Shown in pieces: positions 54,276 to 62,490 of a DNA stretch of 64,000 bases; position 1 is the first letter of the stretch; every line of letters begins with the position of its first letter. The DNA lies in NCBI GenBank assembly GCA_025056455.1, contig JANWVY010000002.1, forward strand, positions 969,694 to 1,033,693, given 5' to 3'. This DNA is from Bryobacteraceae bacterium (lineage in GTDB: Bacteria; Acidobacteriota; Terriglobia; Bryobacterales; Bryobacteraceae). Position numbers and translations under genes: made by a program. Under the pieces are notes generated by a model. The model did no database searches. It was not told the origin of the DNA and saw only the letters and a list, made by a program, of their open reading frames with translations.

Positions 54276-55438
54276 ACTTGCCTCAGGGCATCCAGAATCT
54301 GCTTGCGCGCTGCCGAGGCTGCGGGCAACACTCCGCCAAGCGAGCCCATCACCAGGGCAAACCCTAAACCGGTTAGCAAAATGGGCGGTGTAATACGGAG
54401 CTCAAAGGTAATCTCGGAGAAGGTCACGAAATTGCCGAGCCCGGTCTGAAGGTTGTTGAGAGGGGCAACCAGCAGGCACCCCACAAGTCCACCCAGCAAG
54501 CTCAGCAGCAGGGATTCCAACAAAAAGCTAATCAAAACGCTGTAGCGAGAAAATCCCAGCACGCGCAAGGTGCCAATTTCGCTCGAGCGGCGGGCAACGG
54601 CGGCATACATCGTATTCATCGCTGCAAAACAGGAGCCGATGGCCATGATCGCCGCGACAAAGATGCCGAGATAACGGATCGGCGCAGCGGAACTGGTTTG
54701 TTGCTCATAGTATGCCGCCTCGGAGATCGCCGTGGCATTTAAACGGCGGTCTTCGGTAATGTCATTGATGAGGGCTTGCTTGGCCACTTCATCTTGCGCG
54801 CGGATGAGGACTGAGCTAAGCGCCTGGGCGCGGTTGAGATCCGAAGCGAGCTGGTTGATGTCGCACAGAATCTCGCTGTTGATGGCGGAACGGCCACCGT
54901 CAAATACGCCGACCACCTCCCAGGCGCCCCGCCCGAAGACAAGCTTCTGCCCGATTCGCGCCATCGGGTAACGTTCGGCGATGTTTTTCCCGACAACGAC
55001 CTCGCGCCGCCCCGGCTGAAAACGCCGCCCTCCCGCGAGCCGGAGACCATCGCGCAACTCCCAGCTCGAGGGCGAGATGCCCCGCACCGTAATGTTGATT
55101 CCTGCTGGAATGGCTTCGTTCTCCAACACGATCACCGTCACTAGCTCCAGCGCGGCGAGCGGTTGACCATCGGCACCGGTGGCCAAGCCCCGCTTCGACC
55201 GGATCACTTGAAACTCCTCGGGTGATCGCGTCGAGCTCAACTCCGCCGTCGCACCCTTGCGCAAAACGAGAATATTCAAGGGGTGGGCCGTCGCCCGCAG
55301 CGATTGTTGAAGCCCTTCCACCACCGCCGCCGTGGAGAGCAACACGGCCACCGTAAGCCCGATGCCAAGAGCCGTCATGATGGTGGTCGTCTTGCGGGCC
55401 ACCAAATTCCGCCAGTTGTAAGAAAGCGGTAGCGCCAT
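54272..55438 (-). CDS. FtsX/MacB-type ABC transporter permease (second)
   Basis: A 388-residue permease with one N-terminal helix (KTTTIMTALGIGLTVAVLLS), a periplasmic MacB-PCD-like domain (about 55-260), and three C-terminal helices (YLGIFVAAIMAIGSCFAA; FLLESLLLSLLGGLVGCLL; LTGLGFALVMGSLGGVLP). It would pair with the first permease as a heterodimer. It follows that gene by 17 nt and overlaps the adaptor start by 4 nt. Direction of transport (efflux of lipids, peptides or toxins) is inferred from the MacAB-like set. Confidence 0.92.
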   Translation of the reverse strand: MALPLSYNWRNLVARKTTTIMTALGIGLTVAVLLSTAAVVEGLQQSLRATAHPLNILVLRKGATAELSSTRSPEEFQVIRSKRGLATGADGQPLAALELVTVIVLENEAIPAGINITVRGISPSSWELRDGLRLAGGRRFQPGRREVVVGKNIAERYPMARIGQKLVFGRGAWEVVGVFDGGRSAINSEILCDINQLASDLNRAQALSSVLIRAQDEVAKQALINDITEDRRLNATAISEAAYYEQQTSSAAPIRYLGIFVAAIMAIGSCFAAMNTMYAAVARRSSEIGTLRVLGFSRYSVLISFLLESLLLSLLGGLVGCLLVAPLNNLQTGLGNFVTFSEITFELRITPPILLTGLGFALVMGSLGGVLPAASAARKQILDALRQV

Positions 55439-55455
55439 AGCTCAGCAGGGCGCTC

Positions 55456-56616
55456 CTAGTCAGTCACCCGCAGGGACTCGAGAATGGGCCGCCGCGCGGC
55501 GGACCAAGCCGGAATCAGCGAGCTGATCAGGCCAATGCAGCCAGCAACCGCTAGGCAAGCGCCGAGCAGCCACCACGGCGTGGCGAGTCTCGACATATCC
55601 GTGAACAGAGAGGGCGCTTCGCGCAACCCAGCGCAGATCATTGCCGTTAGAGTCATGCCAATCAATCCGCCAAGCAGAGAGATCACCAGGGATTCTCCCA
55701 TGAGAACAGCCAGCACCTTGCCATTGGTAAAGCCAAGCGTTTTGAGAATGCCGACTTCTCGGATGCGCTCCCGTACCGACATGGCCATGGTGTTGCCAGA
55801 AACCAACAAAATCGTGAACATAATGGCTGCGCTGATGGATCCCAAAAAAGCCTTGACATTTCCCAGAAAGGCTAAAAAGCTCAGTTCAAACTGCCGCTCA
55901 GTCTCTGTCTTGGTTTGGTAAGGAGAATTGCGGAACATGGCGTCGACCGCTTGCGCGATGCGCGGAGCATCCTCAGGGGAATCCATCAAAATGGTGAACG
56001 TGCCCACAAAATCGCGCCGTGCCGGCTCCAGGCTCTCATTGAGATAGTCGTAGTGGAAAAGGAGGTTTTCGTTGTCCCGTTCCGCCGTATAGATGGCGCG
56101 AATGGTGAGCTCAAGAGTAACTGGAAAAATGTCTCCCACTAGCGTCACGCGGTCACCGACCTGAAAACCTAGCCGTGAGGCCAGTTTATTGCCCACGGCG
56201 CACGCCGTACGTTCGCTCACAAAGGCTTTCAGCTGATCCGGCGGCATTTGATACTCGGGATAGATCAGAGGAACCTTATCCGCATCTACGGCGAAACGGG
56301 CAAAAAAGTTCCTTGTGTCGCGGCTATCCTTATAAACACCGCCAAACCACTGCATGATGGCCACGGCCTTCACGCCGGGCACGCGGGCAATTCGCGCTTG
56401 ATAAGAACGCGGTAGCACATTGGCTAGCGAGACGCGATTGCGAACGATCAAGCGGTTCGCCTGCGCCGAAGACGATCCCTCGTTATAAAACATGTTGAAG
56501 ATTGCCATGAGCAGCCCGAGCACGGACATCGAGAGCGCAATGCTGAGCACGGTAAGAGCCGTGCGACGTTTATTGCGCAGCGTGCTTTTCCAAATCAGCG
56601 AAAAGTGCCGGAACAT
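55456..56616 (-). CDS. FtsX/MacB-type ABC transporter permease (first)
   Basis: A 386-residue permease of the same type as its neighbour: N-terminal helix RTALTVLSIALSMSVLGLLM, periplasmic domain at 45-260 (PRSYQARIARVPGVKAVAIM), and three C-terminal helices (SISAAIMFTILLVSGNTMA; VLAVLMGESLVISLLGGLIG; WWLLGACLAVAGCIGLIS). It is the first gene of the operon. Its upstream spacer holds a 14-A tract and it is divergent from tadA. An outer-membrane TolC partner is not in the window. Confidence 0.92.
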   Translation of the reverse strand: MFRHFSLIWKSTLRNKRRTALTVLSIALSMSVLGLLMAIFNMFYNEGSSSAQANRLIVRNRVSLANVLPRSYQARIARVPGVKAVAIMQWFGGVYKDSRDTRNFFARFAVDADKVPLIYPEYQMPPDQLKAFVSERTACAVGNKLASRLGFQVGDRVTLVGDIFPVTLELTIRAIYTAERDNENLLFHYDYLNESLEPARRDFVGTFTILMDSPEDAPRIAQAVDAMFRNSPYQTKTETERQFELSFLAFLGNVKAFLGSISAAIMFTILLVSGNTMAMSVRERIREVGILKTLGFTNGKVLAVLMGESLVISLLGGLIGMTLTAMICAGLREAPSLFTDMSRLATPWWLLGACLAVAGCIGLISSLIPAWSAARRPILESLRVTD

Positions 56617-56669
56617 GTTTCTCCTTTGGCGCCGCTTCTTCGCTCAGCAACGGCGACAAGACTCCAGCG

Positions 56670-56683
56670 AAAAAAAAAAAAAA
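56670..56683. repeat. Poly-A tract of 14
   Basis: An uninterrupted run of 14 A residues lies in the 91-bp spacer between the divergent ABC permease (56616) and tadA (56708) genes. It is rare for GC-rich sequence and lies 25 nt before the tadA start. It could be an UP-like or curvature element, or a phase-variable slip site. Confidence 0.5.
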
Positions 56684-56707
56684 CGACCCTAAGGCTATCA
56701 TAAAGCC

Positions 56708-57220
56708 GTGCGCCCTTCTCTGCGTCCAAAAACAAACCAAGCTGCGGCAGAAGCAGGTGACCTGGTGCAATCACCCGATGAATATTTCATGACGATGGCG
56801 CTGGCGCTAGCCCGCCAGGCAGAACAAAGCGGGGAAGTGCCCGTGGGCGCGGTGGTGGTTTGGGGGAATCAGGTGATCGGGCGCGGCGCTAACTCGCCCA
56901 TTCAGAGCCGCGATCCCACTGCCCATGCAGAAATCCTCGCCCTGCGGGAAGCGGCCGCCAAAGTCGGCAACTACCGGCTGGAAGGCGCCTGCCTTTACGT
57001 GACGTTAGAGCCATGCGTAATGTGCGCCGGGGCTCTCATCCAGGCGCGGATTGACCGGCTGGTATTTGGGGCGCGCGACCTTCGCTTCGGCGCGGTTCGA
57101 TCGAAGTTCCGGCTTGCCGATTCCGAGCTGCTTAACCACCGCGTAGAGATTGTAGAAGGCGTCTTGGGAGCGGACTGCCTGGCCCTCATGAAGAACTTTT
57201 TCTCGACTCGCCGCGGCTGA
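56708..57220 (+). CDS. tadA: tRNA-specific adenosine deaminase
   Basis: A 170-residue zinc deaminase that converts A34 to inosine in tRNA-Arg(ACG). The catalytic HAE motif is in [12 protein letters not shown] (about residue 73) and PCVMCAG supplies the two zinc Cys residues. [10 protein letters not shown] and [14 protein letters not shown] are family-typical. The start is GTG 56708; the first 25 residues are poorly conserved. The 3' end overlaps the convergent obgE by 35 bp. Confidence 0.96.
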   Translation: MRPSLRPKTNQAAAEAGDLVQSPDEYFMTMALALARQAEQSGEVPVGAVVVWGNQVIGRGANSPIQSRDPTAHAEILALREAAAKVGNYRLEGACLYVTLEPCVMCAGALIQARIDRLVFGARDLRFGAVRSKFRLADSELLNHRVEIVEGVLGADCLALMKNFFSTRRG

Positions 57221-58238
57221 ATGTCGGCGTGTCCGCGCCAGGCTCCGCAAAGACAATCCGCGCGGCAGCGAATACCAACTCGGAAAGGCCCTCCCCGCGG
57301 AGCGCGGAAATCGCGAAAAACGGCATCTTTCTTCGCGCGGCCGCCCGTTTGAGCGGGACAATCCGTTGCGGATCCTGCGTCACATCCATCTTCGTGGCGA
57401 CGACCATCATCGGCTTGCGGAGCAGATCCGGGTTGAAACTTTCCAGCTCTTTCAGAATGATCTTGAAATCTTCAAGCGGGTTACGGCCTGAACCCTCCGA
57501 GACATCCACCAAGTGCAATAACAACTTCGTCCGTTCAATGTGGCGTAGGAATTGGATCCCTAGGCCGTGCCCTTCGTGCGCCCCTTGAATCAGGCCAGGA
57601 ATGTCTGCCACAACAAACGTGCGCTCATCGGGCAGGCGTACAACGCCGAGGTTCGGCTCAAGCGTCGTAAACGGGTAGTCGGCGATTTTCGGTTTGGCCG
57701 CCGAAATTCGCGAGATTAACGTGGACTTGCCTGCGTTTGGAAATCCGACCAACCCCACGTCGGCAAGCAACTTCAACTCAAGCCTCAGCCGGCGCTGCTC
57801 CCCTTTTTGGCCAGGCTCGTGTTCTGTGGGCGCTTGATGGGTTGGGGTCGCAAAGTGCTGATTGCCACGCCCGCCTCGTCCGCCACGAGCTACAAGGAAA
57901 CGCTCGTTAGGAAGCGTAAAATCGTGCAAGAGCTCGCCTGTATCCTCATCATAAACAACCGTTCCTACTGGCACCGGCAATTCGATCGAAGTGCCATCCC
58001 GCCCCGTCTTATTGCTCCCCTCACCGTGACGGCCGCGACCGGCCCGGTGTTCCGGATTAAAGCGAAAATGGAGCAGGGTGTTGTAGTGGGGATTGGACAC
58101 CAGGAACACATCTCCGCCGCGACCACCGTCCCCGCCGCTCGGCCCGCCTCTAGGCACATATTTTTCGCGGCGAAACGCCACGCATCCGTCTCCGCCATCA
58201 CCGGCCTTGACGAAAATTTTCACTTCATCGATGAACAT
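57186..58238 (-). CDS. obgE: Obg GTPase
   Basis: A 350-residue essential GTPase of ribosome assembly. The N-terminal Gly-rich Obg fold is seen as [19 protein letters not shown] and [17 protein letters not shown] (residues 1-160). The G domain starts with [10 protein letters not shown], then DIPGLI and ATKMD. The common glutamate/C-terminal Obg domain is absent, as in many short Obg proteins. ATG 58238 is chosen over an upstream frame to 58268. It follows rpmA by 75 nt, forming the conserved rplU-rpmA-obgE set. Confidence 0.97.
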   Translation of the reverse strand: MFIDEVKIFVKAGDGGDGCVAFRREKYVPRGGPSGGDGGRGGDVFLVSNPHYNTLLHFRFNPEHRAGRGRHGEGSNKTGRDGTSIELPVPVGTVVYDEDTGELLHDFTLPNERFLVARGGRGGRGNQHFATPTHQAPTEHEPGQKGEQRRLRLELKLLADVGLVGFPNAGKSTLISRISAAKPKIADYPFTTLEPNLGVVRLPDERTFVVADIPGLIQGAHEGHGLGIQFLRHIERTKLLLHLVDVSEGSGRNPLEDFKIILKELESFNPDLLRKPMMVVATKMDVTQDPQRIVPLKRAAARRKMPFFAISALRGEGLSELVFAAARIVFAEPGADTPTFSRGESRKSSS

Positions 58239-58313
58239 GCGAAAAAGATGAGCGGCCTCGGTCATCACCGAGGCCGCCCCGAAAAACGAAATCGCTGCGA
58301 GGAAAAAGAAAAT

Positions 58314-58595
58314 TTAAGCTTGTGAAGATACGGCCTGAGACTCGGGTACGCGGATGTTCACAAATTTCCCATGGCGGCCCCGGTCGCGAAACTCCACAAT
58401 GCCGCTCACCTTGGCGAAAATCGTATCGTCTTTGCCAATGCCTGCATTCTCTCCGGGTTTGAAGCGGCACCCTCGCTGGCGTACGATAATCGAGCCGCCA
58501 GTGACTCGCTGACCGGCGAACACCTTCACCCCCAGCCGCTGGGCGTTCGAATCCCGGCCGTTTTTAGAACTCCCAAGACCTTTTTTATGAGCCAT
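58314..58595 (-). CDS. rpmA: 50S ribosomal protein L27
   Basis: A 93-residue protein beginning [20 protein letters not shown], the highly conserved L27 N-terminus that reaches the peptidyl-transferase centre. The [20 protein letters not shown] segment and a short Ser/Gln/Ala-rich C-terminal tail follow. It lies 12 nt after rplU and before obgE. Confidence 0.98.
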   Translation of the reverse strand: MAHKKGLGSSKNGRDSNAQRLGVKVFAGQRVTGGSIIVRQRGCRFKPGENAGIGKDDTIFAKVSGIVEFRDRGRHGKFVNIRVPESQAVSSQA

Positions 58596-58607
58596 GACAA
58601 CCCCTTT

Positions 58608-58922
58608 TTAGGCAAGAACGATTTCAGAGATTTGCACAGCCGTGCGATGCTGGCGGTGGCCAATTGTTCGCTTGTATTGCTTTTTCCGTTTGAATTTGAA
58701 AACCCGAAGCTTTTCCCCGCGCGTCTGCTTTTGAATCGCACCGCGAACACGCACTCCAGCAACCTGCTCACCAGCGAGTAATTGGTTTGTGTCTGTCGAC
58801 ACAGCAAGTACTTTGTCGAATTCGACGGCGGTGCCCTGCTCGCCAGGTAGCTTTTCCACGTAAATGACATCGCCCGGCGAAACGCGATACTGCTTGCCAC
58901 CTGTGGCAATCACTGCGTACAT
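58608..58922 (-). CDS. rplU: 50S ribosomal protein L21
   Basis: A 104-residue protein from ATG 58922 (MYAVIATGGKQYRVSPGD), the conserved start; the upstream frame to 59000 is rejected. LLAGEQVAGVRVRGAI and the basic FKFKRKKQYKRTIGHRQHRT stretch are diagnostic. First gene of rplU-rpmA-obgE. Confidence 0.97.
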   Translation of the reverse strand: MYAVIATGGKQYRVSPGDVIYVEKLPGEQGTAVEFDKVLAVSTDTNQLLAGEQVAGVRVRGAIQKQTRGEKLRVFKFKRKKQYKRTIGHRQHRTAVQISEIVLA

Positions 58923-59209
58923 AAACAACCTCGGTTTTGGTTCATCTGGGAGGCACTCGAAGTGGGACACGCACGCAGGCGTGCCGTCATCCGGCCACAA
59001 ACTTTAAGTGTACAACAACCAACGGGGGTTGCGAAACGCCGGAGCGGAGCCGGCTGAAACCTCAACAGGCGCTCAGCCCCAGGGGCCGGACCAGGAGGAT
59101 CGCCTAGCTCCGGCTCGCCGGTTTGACGTGACCTCGGCCCTTGGATCCCTGGCGGTTCTGAAGAATCCCTCCGCTCCAGGCGTTTCAAATCGGACGTGGT
59201 TCAGCGCGG

Positions 59210-59407
59210 CTATTCAAGCTCCCGGCTCTTCCGTTTCCGGTTTCGCTTGCGCGCCAATGCTTCCTTCAGCCGGCGCTTCTCGCCTGGCTTCAGATAGAAG
59301 GAGTGTCTTTTAATTTCCTTGATGATGTCCTCTTGCTGAACCTTGCGTTTGAAGCGGCGAAGTGCACTTTCCAGGGTTTCCCCTTCTTGCACGATTACTT
59401 CAGCCAA
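59210..59407 (-). CDS. rpsU: 30S ribosomal protein S21
   Basis: A 65-residue protein reading MAEVIVQEGETLESALRRFK and ending in a basic KRKSRELE tail. TTG 59407 is chosen because GGGGGTG lies about 8 nt upstream (59416-59422) and residues match the family N-terminus; the ATG at 59434 would add nine atypical residues (RAKGGEIR-like) that contain the ribosome site. S21 acts in translation initiation. Confidence 0.93.
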   Translation of the reverse strand: MAEVIVQEGETLESALRRFKRKVQQEDIIKEIKRHSFYLKPGEKRRLKEALARKRNRKRKSRELE

Positions 59408-59530
59408 CCGAATTTCACCCCCTTTTGCACGCAACGCATTCTGAATTTCAAACCTCTTTCATTGTTACAACTTCTGCGGTACGGCACAACCCAAGCAATC
59501 TCTTTCGAGGTCAGGCTGGCGCTGCTCGCT

Positions 59531-60013
59531 CTACCGAACTCCTGCCTTGGGGCGGAAATGGAGATCGACCGTATAGACTAGAAGCTCGACCCGAACGAAA
59601 TAGCGCAATTCGATGAACAAGCCAGCCTCGGAGCGGTGGATCCGAACCTGGTCCAGGCGTACCGGAAGTCCGAGCTGAGCAGAGCGGTTGACGATTTCGG
59701 CAGCGAGCATGGCCGGATCCGCATTCTGATTTTTCGGGTCGAAGGCCAGGCGCTCGAGATCCTGTTGCAACTGCCAGTTTTGGTAGTAGGGCCGTACGAG
59801 CAGCAAGCAAAACCCTGCTAAGGCAGCGAGAACGAAGCTCGCCACAAGGACACGCCAGCGAGCAACACCCTGCTGTCGCCGTCTTGTCCTGCTGCGGCCT
59901 GGATGCTGACCGATCGAGTAGTTGGCTGGCGACGGCCGCCACCTCGACACGCCTACCGCCTCGAGATGGAGTTGGGCGGCGCTGTAGAGCCTGAGTGCCG
60001 GAGAGACAACCAC
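59531..60013 (-). CDS. Small membrane-anchored hypothetical protein
   Basis: Not recognised. One transmembrane helix (VLVASFVLAALAGFCLLLV) after an Arg/Gln-rich cytoplasmic stretch (GRSRTRRRQQGVARWR) leads to a periplasmic domain with VNRSAQLGLPVRLDQVRIH and FIELRYFVRVELLVYTVDLH. The start is uncertain: GTG 60013 gives 160 residues, GTG 59950 gives 139 and has GAGG 8 nt upstream. The frame extending to 60352 overlaps the upstream gene and is rejected. It lies 56 nt after that gene and is probably its partner. Confidence 0.55.
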   Translation of the reverse strand: MVVSPALRLYSAAQLHLEAVGVSRWRPSPANYSIGQHPGRSRTRRRQQGVARWRVLVASFVLAALAGFCLLLVRPYYQNWQLQQDLERLAFDPKNQNADPAMLAAEIVNRSAQLGLPVRLDQVRIHRSEAGLFIELRYFVRVELLVYTVDLHFRPKAGVR

Positions 60014-60069
60014 CTCTTGAGCCGGCTCGACAGGAGGGAGCTGCCGACTCGGGAGACCATCGCCCCAGC

Positions 60070-60510
60070 TCAGCGGCGGCCCGACTCGATCAATTCGAGT
60101 TCTTTCCAGATGTCTTGATGCTCGGCCCAAGCAAGCGGCTCTTTTCCAGTGAAGTGAACCTCCGGCACTTTCAGTGTGCCATGACCATAAGGGCAGATGT
60201 ATTCCGTGTGAGGCTTTCCCAAGAGCAGCATCCGGTTCCACGAGCCCCGGGCAAGCGGCATGCGCAACCGCCTGAGACAACTCCGGCAGCGATATTTCTG
60301 ATCGAGGGCGATGAGGTAGAGCAGCCCAACCGCAAATAGGCCGAACAACCACACCGCGGATGTGTAAGCCAAGTCGTGACCCATGGGCGGAAGATCCGCA
60401 TTGAGAAACGGTTCTGACCTGGGCAACCAGGGCTCAACGAGCGTCCACAGCCCCGCCAGGAGCAGGGACGCCGCCACCAGCTTCGCCACCAAGAAACCCC
60501 AGTATTTCAC
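60070..60510 (-). CDS. Membrane protein with a zinc-ribbon-like tail (146 aa)
   Basis: Not recognised. Two transmembrane helices (WGFLVAKLVAASLLLAGLW; YTSAVWLFGLFAVGLLYLIA) are followed by a soluble C-terminal part with CRSC and CPYGHGT (residues about 75-112), which looks like a partial zinc ribbon with three visible Cys and one His. It lies 18 nt after the proline dehydrogenase gene and is probably co-transcribed. A structural or redox role cannot be assigned. Confidence 0.8.
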   Translation of the reverse strand: MKYWGFLVAKLVAASLLLAGLWTLVEPWLPRSEPFLNADLPPMGHDLAYTSAVWLFGLFAVGLLYLIALDQKYRCRSCLRRLRMPLARGSWNRMLLLGKPHTEYICPYGHGTLKVPEVHFTGKEPLAWAEHQDIWKELELIESGRR

Positions 60511-60528
60511 AGCAGAATTCTCCTGTCG

Positions 60529-61446
60529 TTAACTGCGGAAAAGATTTTGAAGCACAAACCACACGTTGGCCGGCCGCTCGGCAAGCCGGCGCATGAAGTA
60601 GGGATACCAGGCGTCCCCGTAGGGCACATATACTCTCAGACGGAAGCCCCGCTGAACAAGTTCCCGCTGGAGGTCTCGTCGAATCCCATAGAGCATTTGG
60701 AATTCAAAGCGGGTGGGGGGAATCGCCTTTTGCTGCGCGAAGGCAATCGCCTCGCGGATCAGCCTTTCGTCGTGCGTGGCCAGCGCGGGATCTTCACCGG
60801 ATTCCAGCAGCCAGCGCATCTGCCGGGAGAAGGCCTCATCCACTTGACGTTTGGCCCGGTAGGCGATCGATGGCGGCTCGTCGTAGGCACCTTTGACCAA
60901 GCGCACCGGCACGCGGGCCTGAATCAAGCGTTGCAAATCGCCCTCGCTCCTCCGCAAATAAGACTGAATCACGGCCCGCACGTTCCCATATCGCTCCTGC
61001 AACCGGAAAACCACGTGAAGAGTCCGATCCACATAGGAGCTTGACTCCATGTCGATCTCGACACGGGCGCCGAGACGGGCGGCGTATTCCGCTACAGCCG
61101 CTGCATTCTGCTCGCCTAGCTGGTCTGAGATATCAAGCCCCATCTGCGTTAGCTTCACCGAAACCGTCCCCCAGCTACACAGTTGGCTATCGGCAATTCC
61201 GGCCAAGGCCTTGAGGTAGTGGTCGCGGCTGGCGATCGCTTCCTCGGTGGAGCTTACGTTTTCTCCCAAATGGTCGAGTGTGAATCTTGCTCCTTCACGC
61301 TGCATTTTCTGGCAGACCGCCAGGGCTTGCTCCAAAGTTCGCCCGGCAATGAAACGGGAAGTGAATCTTGCCGCCCAGGGTGAGTTCTGCATCCAATCGC
61401 GCAACCAACCCTGACGAGATAATGTCAAAAAGATGGTTCGGATCAT
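60529..61446 (-). CDS. Proline dehydrogenase
   Basis: A 305-residue FAD-dependent monofunctional proline dehydrogenase that makes delta-1-pyrroline-5-carboxylate. TIM-barrel motifs include FTLDHLGENVS near 55, VSVKLTQMGLDI near 95, RVEIDMESSSYVDRTL near 130, VPVRLVKGAYDE and the C-terminal RFEFQMLYGIRRDL with RVYVPYGDAWYPYFMRRLAE containing the substrate-binding Arg pair. It feeds electrons to the quinone pool. No putA-type P5C dehydrogenase adjoins it; the ALDH at 27494 is far away. Two small membrane proteins follow. Confidence 0.93.
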   Translation of the reverse strand: MIRTIFLTLSRQGWLRDWMQNSPWAARFTSRFIAGRTLEQALAVCQKMQREGARFTLDHLGENVSSTEEAIASRDHYLKALAGIADSQLCSWGTVSVKLTQMGLDISDQLGEQNAAAVAEYAARLGARVEIDMESSSYVDRTLHVVFRLQERYGNVRAVIQSYLRRSEGDLQRLIQARVPVRLVKGAYDEPPSIAYRAKRQVDEAFSRQMRWLLESGEDPALATHDERLIREAIAFAQQKAIPPTRFEFQMLYGIRRDLQRELVQRGFRLRVYVPYGDAWYPYFMRRLAERPANVWFVLQNLFRS

Positions 61447-61685
61447 AAGCGGTCTGCCGTGGCGGCGATGTTCCTCATTGTAGACGGGGCTGCGGGATGA
61501 TCGACAGGGCGGCTGGCTGTTCGGCGACAGGAAGAATCCGCCGTGCGCGTTGAGCCGGATCGATTGCGGTTTTCACGCCAACCCCTCAACAAGAGCTTTT
61601 CTCCCGAGTTTGACTCCTACCCGCACCAGCAGTATGACCTCCCTCCAGCCGGATTCGCTATCATGAGGAGACGTCTGGAGCCACT

Positions 61686-62087
61686 GTGCAAGTCTCGGCC
61701 GCTGTCCCCACAACCCGCCCTTCGTTCCGGTTTTCGAAGACGCAAACCTTAGGTTTGGTGTTCTGCTGCACCATTTTCGGAGCTGCGGCGCAGGTACTCA
61801 TTAAGATGGGTGCGAACACATTGTCCGGTGCCGGCGTACTGGCCATGTTAACGAACCTCCATCTTTTAGCGGGATATAGTTTGTATGGCCTAAGCACAGT
61901 GCTTCTTGTTTTGGCCTTGCGCGATGGCGAGTTATCGATCCTCTATCCGGTGATTTCGTTGACCTTCGTATGGGTCACCTTTCTGTCTAGTTATATTTTT
62001 CGAGAATCCCTCACACCAACGAAACTAACGGGCATCCTAGTGATTGTTTCTGGCGTGGCTGTGTTGGGGAGGGAAAGCAAGCGTTGA
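61686..62087 (+). CDS. SMR/EamA-type small transporter subunit A
   Basis: A 133-residue protein with four transmembrane segments (GLVFCCTIFGAAAQVLIKMG; LLAGYSLYGLSTVLLVLALR; LSILYPVISLTFVWVTFLSS; LTGILVIVSGVAVLG). The LYPVISLTFVWV motif resembles ArnE/ArnF-type flippase and EmrE-like proteins. GTG 61686 has GGAG 7 nt upstream. The next gene overlaps by 4 nt (TTGA) and encodes a similar four-helix protein, so a heterodimer is likely. The substrate could be a lipid-linked sugar or an amphipathic cation. Confidence 0.85.
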   Translation: MQVSAAVPTTRPSFRFSKTQTLGLVFCCTIFGAAAQVLIKMGANTLSGAGVLAMLTNLHLLAGYSLYGLSTVLLVLALRDGELSILYPVISLTFVWVTFLSSYIFRESLTPTKLTGILVIVSGVAVLGRESKR

Positions 62088-62437
62088 AGACGCCTGTCTC
62101 CTCCATGGCGCTTATGCTCTTGGCCTCTTTTATTGGTTCGTTCGGCATGGTGTGTCTGAAGTCGGGGGCAGGGAGGCTGCACCGAAATTTCGCGTCGCTG
62201 CTTTTAAATTACCGTTTAGCGGCTGGCGTGGCCCTCTTTCTGGTCTCTTCGTACTTCTTTGTACTAGGGATGCGCAGAGGCGAGCTCACGGTGCTTTATC
62301 CGATGATGTCGCTTGGATATCTGTGGACTTTGATTTGGTCGCGGATCTTTTTCGGGGAGCCTCTCACTAGGTACAAGTTTCTGGGGATTGGACTCATCTT
62401 GACAGGGATCGCAATTCTTTTTGCGGGCAACCGCTAG
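62084..62437 (+). CDS. SMR/EamA-type small transporter subunit B
   Basis: A 117-residue four-helix protein (MALMLLASFIGSFGMVCLKS; LAAGVALFLVSSYFFVLGMR; LTVLYPMMSLGYLWTLIWSR; FLGIGLILTGIAILFAG). The repeated LYPMMSLGYLWT matches its neighbour's LYPVISLTFVWV. It starts at TTG 62084, overlapping the upstream stop by 4 nt as TTGA, which implies translational coupling. It lacks the acidic residue in the first helix that EmrE uses for drug binding, which favours an ArnE/F-like role. Confidence 0.85.
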   Translation: MKTPVSSMALMLLASFIGSFGMVCLKSGAGRLHRNFASLLLNYRLAAGVALFLVSSYFFVLGMRRGELTVLYPMMSLGYLWTLIWSRIFFGEPLTRYKFLGIGLILTGIAILFAGNR

Positions 62438-62490
62438 GATTTGCAACTCGGTGGTCGTTCTGCCCTACTGAGTGGCCGCGGTGGGCGCCC

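Noticed and set aside
59531..60352. 273-codon version of the small membrane protein
   Set aside because: Its first 110 residues are antisense-like sequence in a different frame of the zinc-ribbon membrane protein gene; a shorter start fits better.
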